NCBI GenBank assembly: GCA_028023455.1
Contig: JAQFVV010006222.1
Span: 794,001-858,000 of the forward strand
Source: Epiperipatus broadwayi
Taxonomy: Eukaryota; Onychophora; Udeonychophora; Euonychophora; Peripatidae
Direction: 5' to 3'
DNA: 64,000 nt
Shown: piece by piece, positions 60,990-64,000 of the stretch
Layout: each line of letters opens with the position of its first letter
How positions within the stretch are numbered: position 1 is the stretch's first letter
Made by a program: the position numbers and the translations under genes
Notes under the pieces: model-generated
What the model was told of the DNA's origin: nothing
The model's database searches: none
What the model saw: only the letters and a program-made list of their open reading frames with translations

Positions 60990-62517
60990 TGAGCTGGTAT
61001 TTTTCTGCCAGCTCATAATCATACATATATATATACACATATTTTGTAAAAAATAAAATATATACATTGTAATAAACTTATTTTATTAGAAATAAATAAA
61101 CACGCACATATATATTTTGTTAAAATATAAATATCATTTTATAATACATATTTTTAAAAAAATAAATTAACACTTAGTTTTAAAATGAGGATTTAAGAAG
61201 TTAAAATAAATTAGATCTTGCTTATTGATAAAAGTTTGTCTTTTGTTTAGTCTTTAAAAAAATTCTTAAAGATAGAAAGTAAGAGAAAGCAATTAGTTCT
61301 ATTGTTGGAACTTTGACAGTGAAGGTATTTTATGCTATCTATTACACTGATCAATTGGAATGTTTCTTTGGAATTTTACAATAAAATATGAAATAAAAGA
61401 AGAGAATATTAAAGGTGTGAACTGAGACTTTGGAAGAAAAAAATATATAATTATGGACTTTCCTTTTGTTCAAAAATTAATTAGATTTCTGCCGAAGTCA
61501 AAATCTAATCTATAAGTTTCAATTTGGCTCAGACTGTTGAATAGTAAAGACCTAAAAAGCGCAAGGAGAAAATGTTGAATGGCTAGAGCTAACAGAACTT
61601 TCCCTTTTGGGAACCTCTTGCTATTACCAACTGGAACTGCCTTGTAAATGCCGGATATAGAGAGCTAGCTGAGGAAAAAGGACTGGAAGATACGGACAAA
61701 CCACGAAGAATATAGAGTGAAATTTTCCGCCAACACAGGATCTACACTGATCGATCAGGGTAAATAGACTTTTTGTTGTAATTTCAAGAGGCATTTGCAT
61801 AATAGATTTTAAAAAAAGAAAGAAAAGCCTTCACTTAAAATATCTCAAAGTTTCAGCAATAGAAAGGGAGGGATTTAGTCTTTAAGTAGATGTACTTACT
61901 AATTTAAATTAACCCACATTATATTGTTTTTTTTTTAGTATTTAATTTTTTTGTTACGGCCTATTAATTAAACTTACCTTTAGTTTCTATGATTGTTGTT
62001 CTTATAATGTATAGCCAGGGATAAGAAAAATTGTTTACTGATCTAAGGACAAGTAAAAGATTTAGCATTAGAAAGAGGAGGTTTGAATGCATTTATTTTT
62101 AACAAATGCACTCTTGTAGTAAGTCGCCTTTGAGTTAACTCCTAGATATATACCATGATATTTGATAAAATATTGTATAATTGGTAAAGTGACAGCGCAT
62201 GATACTTCAAGAACGATACATGCTATATCTTGGTTAGAAAAAAAAGGATAGGGAGGGTTTGATTTGACAAATGCGAGGGAATTGAATAACCAACAAATAG
62301 AATAAAGGTTAATAAATATTTCAATAATATTTAAGCGTCGATCTGTTTTGTTTGTTTTTTAGTTATTATAATTAATTCATATCTTTCATTTTGTAATCTT
62401 TTGGTTCGTTAAAAAGAAAATAATTTTAAGGTTTGCAATTGGTGATTACCATTCGTAAATAAATTAACCATTATTCTAAAAAAAAAATTATAATATAGTC
62501 TAGGCAGAAATGTTTAG
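60990..62517 (+). repeat. 5' LTR (about 1.5 kb)
   Basis: The start is defined by the first base shared with the 3' copy (TG). The end is placed just before the PBS-like TGGCGCC. Only the first 161 bp can be compared because the 3' LTR leaves the window, so the length is an estimate. The LTR opens with a perfect 8-bp inverted repeat, TGAGCTGG...CCAGCTCA, around a 10-base loop. The promoter and polyadenylation site could not be located with confidence. A usual terminal CA immediately before the PBS is missing. Confidence 0.65.
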
Positions 62518-62542
62518 TGGCGCCCTCGAACGACGACCGTTC
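62518..62542 (+). other. primer-binding-site candidate
   Basis: TGGCGCCCTCGAACG begins with TGG, complementary to the CCA end of a tRNA. It resembles the tRNA-Lys type PBS (TGGCGCCCGAAC) with one extra T. A 6-bp stem CGAACG-ACGAC-CGTTCG overlaps its 3' part. Confidence 0.55.
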
Positions 62543-62769
62543 GTTGCAATCTCGTAAAATTTAAGAGCATAACAAAATGTTTTGTTACAGAGGGTAGGAG
62601 TGGGTAAAATTAAAGAAAATGGCAGCTCAACATGTAGGGCTCGTTAACTAAATAAACGGCTTGAGATTAGGGTAAAAGTGGAGTAAAGCAGGTTTGGGTG
62701 GTTAGGGCGAGGAGTTAGTGTCCCAATAGGGGAGAGTTTTGAGTTTGAAATAAAGAAAAAAGAAATAGA

Positions 62770-63747
62770 ATGAGTAAAGATGAAAGTACTATAGAAAGCC
62801 CGGTGGTGACATTTAAAAACCCCGAGTGTTATCAGTTCGAAAAAATACTAAAAGCTATCGCTGAGCTAAAAGAAATAGTAATCAAAGATAGGGAAGAAAT
62901 TAAGGAAATGAAAGTAATGATCCAAGATTTCAGAAAAGATGTAAATGAATTAAAAAAGAAAGAAGAAAAGAGAAATGGTGAAAAAAAAGATGAAGGGGAT
63001 ATAGTAAGTGCAGGTTACGAAGGTAATAAGGTTACGGAAGAAAAGATAGAAAGTGAAAAGAAAGAACAGACCGTAGGGGAGATAGAATCGAGTCCGAAAA
63101 GAAAAAGGAACACAGTAATAGATTTGAATAAAAGTATAATGGAAAGGACACTTAATGAAGCAGAGGAAGAAGCTAAATATGAAAGACCAGCATTAGCAAA
63201 ATTTATTCAAATAAAAGTATTTAAAGGCGATGGGGAAGAAAACCCATTCGATTATTTGGATAGCTTAAATGATTTTTTTTATTTCCATAAGTCAAATGAA
63301 AAGGAGAAGGTCATTATAGCGATGAGCCATTTAAGTGGCCCTGCTCGAGAATGGTGGAAGGCAGTGAACTATAACCCTCAAACATTCCAAGAATACAAAA
63401 TGATGATTCTGAGAGGTTTCTGGAGTGTGAAAAAACAAGAGGCTATACGTATGAAAACATCACAGAAAAAATATAGAGCAGATAGAAATGAAACCTATAG
63501 CCAGCTTTTCCAATGACAGGCAGTGAAACTTAGAGTGCTGGAGGCTTACCCGATGGATCAATTCCAGATTGTAAGGACTATAAGATATAATCTTCCAATG
63601 GGGGTTCAGCGTAGGATGGCTGAAAACCGACATTTGTCAATAGAGGAAGGACTAGAGATATTAGGCGATATGGAGTATAGTGAGCCAGAAGAAGGGGAAG
63701 ATACTAAAGTTAGGTGGGGAAATTGTAATGAACCCGTGAAAGAATAA
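62770..63747 (+). CDS. retrotransposon Gag, one in-frame TGA
   Basis: Structural protein expected to assemble particles around the element's RNA. Residues 22-72 form a strongly charged heptad-like stretch (KAIAELKEIVIKDREEIKEM), probably coiled coil. Residues 75-125 are a charged linker with SPKRKRN. Residues about 150 onward match the retrotransposon gag capsid region: FKGDGEENPFDYLDSLNDFF, then MSHLSGPAREWWKAV and ETYSQLFQ. A TGA at 63514-63516 ends the first 248 codons. The same frame continues QAVKLRVLEAYPM for about 76 residues with typical C-terminal capsid features. CGA (Arg) is the likely ancestral codon. There is no zinc knuckle and no pol frame after the stop at 63747. The ATG chosen follows a purine-rich leader and is the first in frame. 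Confidence 0.8.
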
Positions 63748-63825
63748 CTATACCCTAAGAAAGAATGGGAAAAGACCTCATGACGTAATTAAAGTTTTTT
63801 TTTAAGTTTTTTTTTTTTGCTTGTT

Positions 63826-63839
63826 GGGAAAGAGTGCAA
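63826..63839 (+). other. polypurine-tract candidate
   Basis: GGGAAAGAGTG lies immediately before the second LTR copy, in the position expected for the plus-strand primer. It is interrupted by TGC, so it is a weak match. Long T runs precede it (63795-63819). Confidence 0.4.
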
Positions 63840-64000
63840 TGAGCTGGTATTTTTCTGCCAGCTCATAATCATACATATATATACACATATTTTGTAAAAA
63901 TAAAAAATATATATTGTAATAAACTTATTTTATTACAACTAAATAAACATGCACATATATATTTTGTTAAAATATAAATATCATTTTATAATACATAATT
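63840..64000 (+). repeat. 3' LTR, first 161 bp only
   Basis: Matches 60990 onward with a one-unit difference in a (TA)n tract, a shift in an A run and a few substitutions, including CACG in the 5' copy against CATG here. The remainder and any target-site duplication lie outside the window. Confidence 0.75.

Larger units (their letters stand above)
60990..64000 (+). mobile_element. gag-only LTR retrotransposon, 3' LTR cut by window end
   Basis: Two direct copies of a block starting TGAGCTGGTATTTTTCTGCC lie at 60990 and 63840 and agree over the 161 bp available except for about ten small differences. Between them are a PBS-like site (62518), a gag reading frame (62770-63747) and a purine-rich tract (63826). 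The internal region is only about 1.3 kb and has no protease, reverse transcriptase or integrase. The element is therefore non-autonomous, comparable to TR-GAG or LARD-type derivatives, and would depend on pol from a relative. Divergence between the LTR starts and a stop in gag suggest an old insertion. Confidence 0.75.

Overview
This window is very AT-rich metazoan-type DNA (roughly a quarter G+C by eye) with no convincing host protein-coding gene. What can be supported is almost entirely repeats: a nearly complete LINE, decayed LINEs, a gag-only LTR element, several classes of short inverted-repeat DNA elements, degenerate tandem repeats, many (TA)n/(TG)n microsatellites, tRNA-like sequences and one fossil of a repetitive invertebrate protein family. 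The window is either intergenic or lies inside a very long intron. The LINE and retroelement types, the PBS resembling that for tRNA-Lys and the tRNA-Gly-like sequence point to an animal, probably an invertebrate. The species cannot be fixed from this sequence. Several apparent CpG-to-TpG changes inside element ORFs suggest, but do not prove, CpG methylation.

Layout. 1-12 kb: AT-rich DNA with a 250-bp palindrome (1818-2067), a degenerate tandem array of about 240-265 bp per unit (2156-3190), a three-unit palindromic array (5221-5372) and a dispersed repeat (11840-12115, related to 25185-25440). 18.5-20.2 kb: a cluster of TTAA-bounded piggyBac-like ends. 20.8-21.3 kb: an array of about 65-75-bp degenerate units. 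26.4-26.9 kb: a composite foldback element between 12-bp direct repeats. 27.35-30.15 kb: a decayed plus-strand LINE. 33.7-34.7 kb: a palindrome of about 1 kb with a related hairpin at 40.15 kb. 35.34-35.49 kb: head-to-head tRNA-like halves. 36.1-36.5 kb: a hAT-type MITE with a perfect 8-bp target duplication. 40.36-41.5 kb: the fossil protein family, minus strand. 42.9-43.0 kb: a tRNA-like multi-hairpin unit. 45.9-46.8 kb: nested foldback MITEs with a (TTA)n tract. 51.3-51.8 kb: a tRNA-Gly-like sequence and an RTE-like LINE fragment.

52.93-59.23 kb (minus strand): the best-preserved element, a two-ORF non-LTR retrotransposon. ORF1 carries zinc knuckles and a perfect 249-bp internal duplication but is split by frameshifts. 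ORF2 has endonuclease, reverse transcriptase and a C-terminal CCHC-type motif in one frame, interrupted by a single TGA. 60.99-64.0 kb (plus strand): an LTR retrotransposon whose two LTR starts lie in the window. Its internal region of only about 1.3 kb has a PBS, a gag ORF with one TGA and a purine-rich tract, but no pol. The 3' LTR runs off the window.

The elements do not form a pathway. The window records repeated insertion, internal duplication and decay. The points most worth following are the gag-only LTR element, the repeated-loop tRNA-like unit, the large foldbacks and the fossil protein family.
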